The position numbers and the translations under genes are program-made. Under the pieces are notes generated by a model. The model saw nothing but the letters and a program-made list of their open reading frames with translations. It ran no database searches and was not told where the DNA came from. A stretch of DNA of 64,000 bases, taken from Antedon mediterranea. Lineage: Eukaryota > Echinodermata > Crinoidea > Comatulida > Antedonidae. Shown in pieces: positions 11,796 to 23,700 of the stretch. The stretch's first letter is position 1. Each line of letters starts with the position of its first letter. Where the stretch lies: positions 1,761,001-1,825,000 of the forward strand of contig NC_092670.1 of NCBI RefSeq assembly GCF_964355755.1, written 5' to 3'.

Positions 11796-12127
11796 ACTCG
11801 GGGTACCTGAGTCTAGGACTCTCTCATCTTTTCCTCTTCTTCTACCATCCAGACACTATTGAGCAAAAAGTGCGATTTATAAATTTATAAAGTACTACTC
11901 CTCCCTTATTCGTTGTAGTATTGAGCTCGGATTTAGCATGAATATACTACAGGGACATGTCCTCAAAGCTATAGAGCCGGATTTTTTAATTTCAAACCGC
12001 ATGCAGCCATATCACGTCTCGAAGATGGTACCGTATAGCCGTATTTGGTAGCGCGGTTATTGATGTGTATGTGACGTTACATCCGGTTTTATGACGTCAT
12101 TACAGCTTCTTTCACTGTACCCCGAGT
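11796..12127 (+). mobile_element. MITE family 3, copy 2 (TIR ACTCGGGGTAC)
   Basis: Same orientation as the copy at 10955-11270. The termini ACTCGGGGTACCT and GTACCCCGAGT form a better preserved inverted pair. The two copies bracket the two tRNA-like sequences, so the segment looks like a local duplication with rearrangement. Confidence 0.75.
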
Positions 12128-13182
12128 ATTGCACATTCGTGCTTGTTATACTTATGCATACTGTGGCAGATTATATCATATCCATGTCGTTAACAACATT
12201 ACTATTCGATCACCTTATTTTTATTTCTATTTTATTTCTATCCGTTATGTAGGATAATATTAAGTGTATAATGATTATTGTTGAGGCAAATCACGTGTAT
12301 ATTTTTATTTCTAATGTTTAAAATAGTTTTTAGTAAAATGATCATTATATGCGGATGGTTAAAAGGCGAGTTACTGAAATAACCCCCCCGAATAATCCAT
12401 ATTGTGGAGATGCGCCTTCTATGATCGTGCAGCCCTTAACAATACGTTATTTTGCTGACGGGGTTTCCCCTTTTTAAAAAACACGCACTTGTTAGTGTTA
12501 AATCATGGACAAAACACGTACGATCGCTGTCCATGGCGAAGTAAAGATGACGTCTATTTACTAATAACCATACGTTTGAAACGTCTATAGGCCTCTTGCA
12601 TGTGTTTTTGTGAAACGATCCAACGAGCTAGATGCTCGACGCGATTATGAGATCATGTTCATTCATTCATTCATTCTTTATTTAGCATTTAAAATCGAAA
12701 TACATTTAAAACATATAGGTAACAAAAACAAGACAGGTGGAAATCTAAGGAGGCAAGGATAAGCAAAAGCAATTAAAATCGCTGTAGCTCACAGGCTTGT
12801 TTATCCATAATAATTCCGAATAAAGCACTGTTTCTATAATTTGACAGTATGATTTATATATAATTTACGTATATACGTCGGCGATAGGCCTACTGTAGAT
12901 TTTAATTTGAATATCTTTTATTTCTTCATTTATAATAAATTAATCATTTAATGTAAATAATTAAGTAAGTGCAACTAAGTGTCTCACATTCATACGCCGT
13001 TCGTAAATCTAAATGTTTAAATATCAGTGCAGATTACCTCTTTGAGAATCGTGTCCACCTTTATTATCATCCATATATTATTATTCTCACATCTATCATT
13101 GTATATCATATTCCTACTGTAGGCCGGTAGATTGATTTATAACAGCATATTATCTATATATTTTATTAATATCCTAAAACCA
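12128..13182. other. Non-coding interval inside the inverted repeat pair
   Basis: AT-rich sequence with no gene I can support. A CATTCATTCATTCATTC microsatellite at about 12658-12676 is followed by TTTATTTAGCATTTAAAATCG and looks like the decayed tail of a retroelement. Nothing else stands out. Confidence 0.5.
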
Positions 13183-13645
13183 TACGTAATTGTTTGCATA
13201 ATAAAAGACACGACATACGATATTCTCTATATAATATATTAATTACAGTATATAGAGGTAAATTATTATATGCCTAATATAACATTATGCCTAATATAAT
13301 ATTTAAACGTGTTTAGAAATGGCCATTTTGAAAAGACACAGTCCTTTTCCGAGACCTGTGAAATACAAAAAAAAAAATTAATTTAATGATTGATAATAAA
13401 TACTTATTCACCAAGTAAAAAATCTCCACATAAAAAATCTAGTTCCTAAAAAATATCAATTAAATCTATATAAACGAAAAATGTATATCCCGCTCTAGCA
13501 TGCATCCCGCTCGATCCATACAAAATAACGTGACCGATTTCAAATGCGACCGATATCATCAAAAGTATAGCTCTAGCGGCGCGCCATACAAAATACCGGA
13601 AGTTGATTTTATCGCGACCGATTTCAAACGCGACCGATTTCAAGC
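13183..13645 (-). mobile_element. Right arm of the inverted repeat pair (uninterrupted copy)
   Basis: Reverse-complement counterpart of 6491-6841 plus 10751-10884, without the 3.9 kb insertion. It ends about 115 bp before the MPST start codon, so repeat-derived DNA forms the immediate upstream region of that gene. It carries three tandem CGCGACCGATTTCAAA units and the palindrome GGCGCGCC. Confidence 0.85.
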
Positions 13646-13759
13646 GCGACCGATATCCTGTTGTTAGATTGTCTTGGTCTTGCCAGCCACCATGCTTTTC
13701 ATATATTTTAAGAATCTTACTCACTAAATAAAATTATTTTTGTTGTCCAAATTGCAGCA

Positions 13760-15017
13760 ATGGCTTCCAAGATATCAACTCTTGTGTCAACAAAGTGGTT
13801 ATTTGAGCAGATATCACAAGGTATGAAGAACCTCTGCGTTGTCGACTCCTCTTGGTACCTGCGATCAGCAAAACGCAACCCGTTTGAGGAATACAAACAA
13901 AAACATATTCCTGGTGCCTTCTTTTACAACCTTGCTGCCAACTGTGATAAGACCTCCGCATACCCTCATACCATACAATCTCCTGATGCTTTCTCAAAGT
14001 CTATTGGTAAACTTGGAGTGTCATCGGACACTCATGTAGTTGTGTATGATGCTAGTGACAAGGCTGGGTTTTTCTCCGCTCCTCGTTTATGGTGGTTGCT
14101 AAAGTTTTTCGGACATAAACAGGTGTCCATCCTAAATGGCGGCTTTGTGAAATGGGTCAGTGACGGATATGATGTCACTGATGAAATACCAGAAGTAAAT
14201 GAGGCTCAATTTGTAGCAAAGTTTCATCCAGAAAAACTAAAGAGCTTTGACGATATGATGAGCAACATCAAAGAGCAGGAGTACCAGGTCATGGATGCAA
14301 GATCTAAAGGAAGATTTGATGGCACCTCACCAGAACCAAGAGCAGGTATAGTACAAGTAAAATTTCTTTTTTTTAAATGATTTTTTAAAACAAACTTACA
14401 GCACAAAATTCAACATCTTGAATTTTCAACACGTGTCTTCATCAGAAGAATCCGATGAGTGTTATGAGGATAAGTGACCTTCTATGACTTGATAATGTCA
14501 GTCAGAAGATTTCACTTTACAAGGACGGTAACACCCGTCCTTGGTCACAGTTCAGAGGTTTCTTCTTTCTTTTTTGGAGTTTTTCTTTTTGTCTCTGCAT
14601 AAATGCAAGGTTGGTCAGAAATGTAAAAGAATTTTATAAAAAGAAAATTGATTTGAACTTGTTTTTAGTGTTCATTAACATACCTTAATAAAATATATTA
14701 TAAATTTTGTTTCCCTTTTTTGTAAAGATATCAAACCTGGTCACATGGCTAATTCCATCAACATGCCGTATTCCACCATCATCGATATAGAAAACAAATT
14801 ATTCAGAAGTCCAGACGAAATTAAGAAGATTTTTGAAGAAAAAGGCATTGACTTAAGTAAACCGCTAACTGCTACGTGCGGTTCTGGAATATCTGCATGT
14901 ATATTGATCCTCGGGGCTCACCTTGCCGGCAAGGACGACACTTTCCTTTTCGATGGTTCATGGGTAGAATTCTTTTTAAGAGCAAAACCAGAGGACATTC
15001 ATAGTATAATTCATTAG
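13760..15017 (+). CDS. MPST: 3-mercaptopyruvate sulfurtransferase (rhodanese family), complete
   Basis: Two coding exons, 13760-14345 and 14728-15017 (876 bp, 291 aa), joined in phase (GCA G|AT ATC). There are two rhodanese domains: the N-terminal one (about residues 10-150) with VVVYDASDKAGFFSAPRLWW and LNGGFVKW, and the C-terminal one with the active-site loop CGSGIS (cysteine in ATCGSGISAC) and DGSWVEF near the end. CGSG(V/I)(S/T) is the mercaptopyruvate-type loop; thiosulfate-type rhodaneses have CRKGVT. The enzyme moves sulfur from 3-mercaptopyruvate to thiols or cyanide in cysteine catabolism and is a source of hydrogen sulfide. Length fits the family (about 297 aa). A likely 3' splice site (AAATTGCAG at about 13750-13758) directly precedes the start, so a non-coding first exon probably lies upstream. 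AATAAA occurs at 15368-15373. I see no clear mitochondrial presequence. Confidence 0.95.
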
Positions 15018-17799
15018 CCATTAGGACACAAACTTAGGTGTGCACTTAATATGGCTCTGAATTATTAATTGTCTGAGAATGCAAAGTTAACATGTTGAGG
15101 GTTATATGCACTGCATTCCATGTGATTTATTATGCAAGTATATCAATATTTAAGTTTAATATTTATTATATCAAATATTTAAAATGTGATCCTAGCTACA
15201 GTAATGGTATCAGGTAATGGTATCAGGTAATGGTAATGGTACAGTAATGGTATCAGGACATTAAATCTACCTGTAATTTGTGCTTCGTTTGTGTTCCATT
15301 TTTTTATGTTTTAAATTGGTACGTCATTGTGCAATATCAAGTTTATTCCTCAAACAATTCTGCAAAAAATAAACCTGGGCTTCATAGTTAGAATGATGTG
15401 GCTGATCTCTGGAAGAACTTAAACCAAACAATAAAGACAGTTTGGTGGAACCAGTTCAGTGTTCCTTCTGGAACATGTTCATCTCTACCATCACCCAAAT
15501 CCTTCCATCAATTGCTTACTATAAACAAAGATGCCATTTAGTATTCTTCAATCAATAAACATTTAATAATATCATTTAAATTACTATTTCCAACATACCT
15601 AAAATAAATAATAATAATCAGTTGTGACAACAGACTAGATTTATCGAAAGATTTTGAACAGGTCTAAATATAAATTTAACAGTCTTCTCTTAAGCTCTGA
15701 CTACACTATCAAACAAGTTTGACAAAAAAGGTGTGATATGCTTAAATAAGGTAGTGATATGCCGTCATCATCACATAAAGTTTGATAGTGCAGACAGAGC
15801 TTTACTAAGGAGGACCCTAATGAAATATAGTATTGTTTTACAAAATCATATATTACCAAGATATTCAGACAGATATTCTCATATTTAGATTCTAAACTGA
15901 ATACAAATGTTGTATCCATTTTAATACCACAAAAAGCGCATCAAGTTGTCAAATTAAATGTAGTAACAATTATAATATAATAATAACAGAATGTGTACTG
16001 AATACACAAAACACGACAACTAAAGTTAAAAAGATTTTTTCACTTAAGTTACTTGAAGGAGTTCTGCATAGGTATTTTTACAAATTAATTTATATACACA
16101 CCCACCAACAAGAACTTGGCAGACCAACTATGCCTGGTTCTATGTTGTTGTTTTTTTTTTAAATTGAGAACTGTTTAAGTTTTGTATTTTCTATCCTTTT
16201 CCATGCCTAGCTTTGGGACAGTTGACAAACAGTAAATATTATCTTAAAAATTCTATAGTAACAAAATTACTTTATTGGTGGCCACTATCACTACCATTCC
16301 AATATACATCTATAGAATATATTAAAATATTAAAAATCTTTAAACAGAGGAGTATATATTATATCGGCGAGTCTTGGATCAGAAAACATAACCTCCATTT
16401 TCATGTATTGCAGAAGAATATTCAGCCTCCCCAATAGTGGAACAACACAATATCAAGTGATGCATTGTGGGAGTCCCATATTTAGTCTGAATGCGGGAAT
16501 GACACTTTCTGGAAGAATATTATTGTCAGCAATGCCCTTTTTGTATGATAGCTAAGTCTTCTAACCACTTGGTTACTGCGATACCATTTATGTAATGTAC
16601 CAAAGTTGATCCATCTCAATTAGATTGTGGCTTATACAATATATTTGATTATCTCGACATTTGGTCAAGGATATTAAATTATAATAATCATTAAAATATT
16701 ACTTAAATATTTATTTACATCACCTCAAAGCTCTGCATTCAAACTTTTAAAATAACTAATAAATTAATTTCACAATCATTTGGTGGTAAGATTTAGGCGA
16801 CAAGTAAAAAATATATTAATACTGATGAAAAGTAACAAATACAAGTGCCATTGATGGGAAGTACCGTTTGGAGTAAAATGGATTTGTCAAATACAGAATT
16901 GTGACAAGTGTTTTCATTCCAAATATGACATTCTGAATAAATTAAAACAGAAAAACAATTTCTTGCACAGAATAAAACAAACATTCTTATATACTGTATA
17001 TATTGCTAGTTTTATATGTACATATCTTTCTTCTACAGATATCTATATATTTCCTTTTTACATAAAGTTTTAGAAATTTGAATAAAAAATTAGGTTTCAA
17101 GAAGGAAGCCTATATAAAATAAAGAAGTCAAAACAGCAACCAGGTTCATTAGTTAGAGGGTTAGACTTTATCTACAACAATGGGGACCTTCAGCCATCCT
17201 CAACCTTGAGTGAGTGAGAGTTAGACTTTATCTACAACAATAGGGACCTTCAGCCATCCTCAACCTTGAGTGAGTGAAATTTTTAATGTGGTTACTTTCT
17301 ATACCACAAAAATACATAACATCCATGACTATATATCAATTATTTATAGTTAAGTTCTCTCCCAGACAAATAATTTCAACAGCATTTTTTTTCAAAATGT
17401 GATTAAAAAACTAAATTGTTGATGTATTTCAACAACATAAACCTGACTCAGGTGTAAGAAATTTAAATATTCTAATTTAACAGTGGCAGATACATTATCT
17501 AATACAGGTGGTCACTTAGCCTCATCAATACAGCTTTTACTGAAGAAGACAAATGTACGGTGTTGGAGGTAGCTTAAAACTCAAGGTTAATCTACCAGAG
17601 GCTACAAAATGCACCTTTATATATTATTTGTTATCCCACCTAAATATGACATTTCTCTCAGTAAATATTCTGACTAAGGTGTAGTCTATTCCCTTACCTT
17701 CTCTGGCCCTATTCCCCATTACCCCTTTGCCCTATTACCCCTGTCCCCACAATTTTCCCCATTACCCCCAGTCTCCACAATGTTCTCTTCTACATGTTC
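15018..17799. other. Intergenic between MPST and PITPNC1 (convergent 3' ends)
   Basis: The MPST 3' UTR and the PITPNC1 3' UTR run toward each other. It includes TAATGGTATCAGG short repeats near 15200-15260, one MITE copy, and a 60-bp duplication at 17160-17276 (TTAGACTTTATCTACAACAA...). A pyrimidine-rich CCCCATTACCCC stretch spans 17700-17780. The small open frames have no protein signature. Confidence 0.6.
15690..15804. mobile_element. MITE family 2 copy (TIR AAGCTCTG.CTACACTATCAAAC)
   Basis: The termini TTAAGCTCTGACTACACTATC and GATAGTGCAGACAGAGCTTTA are inverted repeats enclosing ACAAGTTTGACAAAAAA and TCATCACATAAAGTTTG. Two more copies occur in this window (44003-44132 and 51472-51672). 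Non-coding, short, probably TA-targeted. Confidence 0.75.
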
Positions 17800-20700
17800 T
17801 CATGATTCAACCTTCTCAACATCTGTTGCTCCTGTAGACAGCATAGCAGGATCGATGGCATCACCTGCAGATATCTCTTGTGCAGACTCTGTGCTGTCAG
17901 TGCCCTCAAGTCCAGCACTAACCTTCTTGTTTGTCTTCTCTTGCTGCTTCTGTTCGAAGTCTCTGACATCTTCAATAGTTAAATCTAAAAAATAAAAAAT
18001 GTTAACTGATGATCTTAACACACAATTTCACATAATACTTTTATTATATTATTTAAAGATATATTGTAGCCCTAAAAAAAAATTTTTTTTTTTTAAATTT
18101 TTTTTTGAATATGCCATTTTAATGTCACGTAATAGTGACTGGATCGAAACAAAAATGATTTACCTGAAAAAAAAAAGGAATTTAAAGCAAAAAATTATTT
18201 TTAAATGGTTTTTGGTTAAAATTAACCGTTTGGTTTGTCTTTTTATAAGTGAAATTTTTTTTTTTTACAGAAGCTAATAACTTGATTAAAACTGCAAAAT
18301 GGCCAAATTTAGTCTGATTTTATTAATCTTTTTTCATGTTTTGTGGGGAAAATACATCTTTAAAAATGGGTTCACAAATACATTTATTGAGCAAATTGCT
18401 TGTGACTATTTAAATCCTTTACAAGTCTCTTTGAAGCCAACTTTGATTTACTTGTTGATGTGTATACGTTATAGCTACTGTAAATATGACTGTACATAGG
18501 AAATCCAGGTTTAATTTTGTTAAAGTTATTTTTATCAGGATGCGTTTAAAAACGACCAAAATAGCTACCCAGTCATTGATATCATAAGAGTTGATATTAC
18601 TGAGCGTGCCATTAACACCAACGACGTTAAGACAAGACTTAGCAAATGCTACTCAACTTAACCTATCAGCATAATCCTCATATCCATTTACAATTTGCGT
18701 CAAAGGTCACACGTTACAGCCGTTTTCGTTAAACATTAAATTAAGCTTATTTTATAGTTTGACTTTTTTCAAAACATTTGAGTTCATATATTGGATTTAT
18801 TTATTTAGAAACCAAATTAGGTGAAGTTTAACTTGTTTAGAAATTGGGAACAAATACATAAACAAAGTCATTTAAACAAATTTAAAAAAAAGCACTAACA
18901 ACATATACACTATGTAAAATGCAGGCACTAACAACATATACACTATGTAAAATGCAAGCACTACAACATAATTATACACTATGTAAAATGCAAGCACTAA
19001 CAACATATACACTATGTAAAATGCGATATATTTAATTTAAAACAAGCACTAACAACATATACACTATGTAAAATGCGATATATTTAAAACAAGCACTAAA
19101 AACATATACACTATGTAAAATGCAATATATTTAAAACAAGCACTAACAACATATACACTATGTAAAATGCGATATATTTAAAACAAGCACTAACAACATA
19201 TACATTATGTAAAATGCGATATATTTAAAACAAGCACTAACAACATATACACTATGTAAAATGCGATATATTTAAAACAAGCACTAACAACATATACACT
19301 ATGTAAAATGCGATATATTTAAAACAAGCACTAACAACATATGCACTATGTAAAATGCGATATATTTAAAACAAGCACTAACAACATATGCACTATGTAA
19401 AATGCGATATATTTAAAACAAGCACTAACAACATATACACTATGTAAAATGCGATATATTTAAAACAAGCACTAACAATACACTATGTAAAATGCGATAT
19501 ATTTAAATATCAAACTGTTAACATTTTATTCTGCTGTAACCTAGAGTTTAATAAGTTCATTTAATTTAATTAATTTTTGTTTGTTTTCATGTTCCTTGCA
19601 AAGTTCAGTGTAAGCTGCTCAAACCTTTTTTTTGGACATTTCTTTATTTTATTTAAAAATTTAAAAAAAGAGTTTATGTGAAAAAGTGAACTATCGCCTT
19701 TTAATCTGCCTTAACTTCTTTCAAATTGAGCTCTCTCATACACCGCAACTTTGATCGCTTACTGCTGAAATTGGCGCATTACAAATTCGTATTATTATTA
19801 TTGTTTCTGGACTTTATGGACTATACATGCGCTTTAATCTTAAATCTTTAAGTATAAGTAAATGTTTAAAAAAAAGAAATAAACTTGACTAGCTACCTAT
19901 CCATTCATCAATCCATGTGAACGCTTGCCTATGACCCAGTATCAATATCTCTTGAATGGACTGAAAACAAAATAATTTATTAAATTAAAAGTTTAAATAA
20001 TGTACGGAGTTGATTGACATTTGTTTGTATCATGGTAAAACAATAGATGAGGGCTGCATCACTGGGACTGGCCAAATACAGTTCAAATATTAGTGTATTC
20101 AATAAAATAATCATGTTACATAAAAACAATGTTACACAAAAATTTAATTTACCCTATGAACAAAATCCTCGACCCTTGACCTCAATCCCCACACATCAAA
20201 GCGTACTTTAGTTCCTTTGTATGAGCACATAATTGGTTTTGTGTTTTCCTGGAAAATAACATTTCATATCCCTGTTATATATAACACAGCTGTTTACAAG
20301 TGAACAATTCAATGTCATTGATACTTGAAAGCACTTTAATTTGGTGTCCAGAAATGTTTGCTATTAAAGTATGTCAGTATTATAGCAAGCTTAGGTTTAT
20401 TAAAAAATATTACAATATGAAGGATGATGATGATGAGATGTAATGTTTTTTGATAAATTTCTCATTTTATGTGTATTATTTTGTGTGTATGATTTAGTAA
20501 ATTATAATAATATAATGATACATTTATTATTATTTATTACAGTTCACATTACTCCATGTTCCGCATGAGCGATTTGTGTAACACCATTGACCATCACATA
20601 AATTTGATACTTCAAGTTATATTAATGTTCTTTCATGCGTGACAGATGAATTTGTAACACAAGTATAAAACAAGCTCAGTACAAATGTCTCGCTTAATGC

Positions 20701-23700
20701 ATGGATTTTATCGTCTTAATTCTGAAATCTAACATCTCAATCTAAAATTATTTCAATCAATGTTAAAATATTTCTGTCACATTGAATAGTGTTTTTCTAG
20801 AATGTATTATAAAATGTGACATTTCTTTATATGAATGTTATCAGTATATGTCTGTTTGATAGGTATTCACAATGTATCATAATTAAATGTCTCATTTCTT
20901 AGATGGATTTTATTGCAATTACTACATTATAACGTTTGATTTAAATTGATATACTGAACATATATCACCATCACATGTATTATAAATAGCTCGCTAATTA
21001 TATAATGAAGGAACATGTCTGTTTTAAGTATGTAACACAATATATTTTGTAACTTAACACTGTATAATTTGGATTGATTACCTTGACTGCTATTTTTACT
21101 CACCCTCCATCCGGCAGTTAGTGGCCCTCTACCTGTTTTTGCAGATTTAAATTTAGTAGGGTCCTGAAATAAATAAAGAAATCATGATTTTGATGAAAGT
21201 TTACAGGGGAATCCCAAAACATGTTTTCAAGGTCTTGCATACATTCTAACACCAGAGGTCTTTTAACTTGGAAAAATGAAAAAATAAAATGTTTACATTG
21301 AAGAGAAATTGCTGGAAAATCTAAGGAGTATTACCTCAAACCACAAAACCTGATAAACAGAGTTTCTATTAATTTGTAACTGACACGTTAGCAATTAGCT
21401 CTCAAATGACAAACACCAATTGTTGATTGATGTCTCAGTTACCTTGAAGGTAACAAGACTACTGCTAATGCATGATGAACACAAAGCGATTGTTCAATTT
21501 AATTAAATATATGATTCATGATAATATATTAATTTAGATTAAATTCTATTGCATATTACTGACGTCGCATTGAATATAAGTTTGTCGTTATCCTCCAATG
21601 GAAAGTATATTAGTCAGCTAGGTTTGATTCGCACTTGGATGTTGTAGGCCTACTGTACAACTACAACAAGCAATTTGATCAACGCTTGCATACATCCTTG
21701 ATAGTGGGAACCAAGCTTTATCCCAAATGTAGTCAGTTAAGCTTGATTCCCACTAGGATGCAACATAAGCTATTTGATCAACGCTTGCATACATCCTTGA
21801 TAGTGGGAACCAAGCTTTATCCCAAATGTAGTCAGTTAAGCTTGATTCCCACTTGGATGCAACATAAGCAATTTGATCCACGCTTTGTCAAATTACTTGC
21901 ATACATCCTTGATAGTGGGAACCAAGCTTTAGTCTCAAGTATCCCGGTGTAACTTAACTCGCCATGTAACACATTCACACTCAGACCTATAGTCTCCAGT
22001 TACTCTGTATTTTTATGTTGTTAGTATTTAATATCGCCTCCAGCTAACATTTTAGTCTGTAACAACCTCAGGTATACATATGACATTAATTTTGTGCCAA
22101 AATGTTTACCTTTTTTACCAATATTAAACCGAATTAATTGACTAGCTGGACTAACTCTGGAGTTGCAGATTCAATAAATTCGTAACACTTTTATTACTGG
22201 CATTCACTACGCCGTAGTGTTATTAACGATACACATGGAATTAAAATCAGTTGTTTTATTATTTCAACATCTATTTTTATGCTTTAAATAGTATTTGGTT
22301 GATATTTAAATATTTTCCATAAAGGTCAAAGGTTACAAAGAATGAACTATGTACTACTGGAAGTTTAATGACAAAGAATCTCAAGTCAGTTCCTTATCAT
22401 ATACTACAATTTTAAGTGGAAACAACAGAGGTATAATAACATTTGAGAGCAACTGTTAAAATTATTATCAAAAGTGTATAAATAATAAATCAGAAATCTA
22501 TGGATAAAATAAATATAAGGTTTTTTCTGATCATTAGAAAGAAATCCTTGTCAGAAGCAAAGATGTTGGCACATATCAGGGTCGTAGCCACCAGTACGGT
22601 TGGTAAGGTTTGAACCTGATCACTTTTTCACCGACGCTTTTGACAACCCAGTGGCTTGAAAACAGATTGTTCCCTTTTCATGCAACAACCGCATCACTTT
22701 CTTGTGGCTACTGTACATCACTGCATAGCCAAGACTTGTGGAAGGTACTGGCGATATAGTCAATTACGAAGCGACCCTACAACCACACTTGGTCACAGGA
22801 CCAAGACTTGTGGAAGGTACTGGCGATATAGTCAATTACGAAGCGACCCTACAACCACACTTGGTCACAGGACCAGTAACATAAATAAAAATTATTATAC
22901 AAAAAAAATGTTATGTAAATGCTGAATGTTAAAAAATGTGAACATTAAATGCACAACGACGACAGAAAGGATACCTGAAATCCAGCTGACATAATCTTTT
23001 TAAAATCAATAAAAATTGTCATTGACAATCATACATTGCCATGGCAACAGAGGTTAAAGGGATTCTAATTGCACACATCAGGTTGTCATAGCTGCAAGCA
23101 ATTTAACATAAATCAAACATTTTTATTTTTTCTTACTGAGATTCATTTTTTTTTATATAATTTGTAATTTACTTGTACATAGATCATTGCTAACTCATTT
23201 CTTAATATATATTTCAAATTAAGTAAATAATAAATCTTCCAATAGTTGGTACATAATTATTTACGTGAAAAACGTAAATCCAACTTTAAAAAAAAATTAA
23301 ATCTGACCGACCGACCCTGTTTTTAATTAATGTTGTGATTGGACATCATGTTTTAGGCCCAATCAACACGACTTGTTCGAAATTGGACATCATGTTTTAG
23401 GCCCAATCAACACGACTTGTTCCAAATTGATTGAAGTATGCGTGGGCTGTCGTACATTCTAGCCTAATTAGTGTTGCTTGCAATAAATAGAGTTACAACA
23501 AAACATAAATTAAGAAGCAATAGTTTATATGTTTATTAACAAAGTAAGAACATTATGTTGAACATGACATTGTTTATGTCTCTGTAAACATGTTGTAACT
23601 AGTGTGTGTTTACACTGACATTCAGGTGTTTGTACAATCAGACTGTAACTAGTGTGTGTTTACACTGACATTCAGGTGTTTGTACAATCAGACTGTAACT

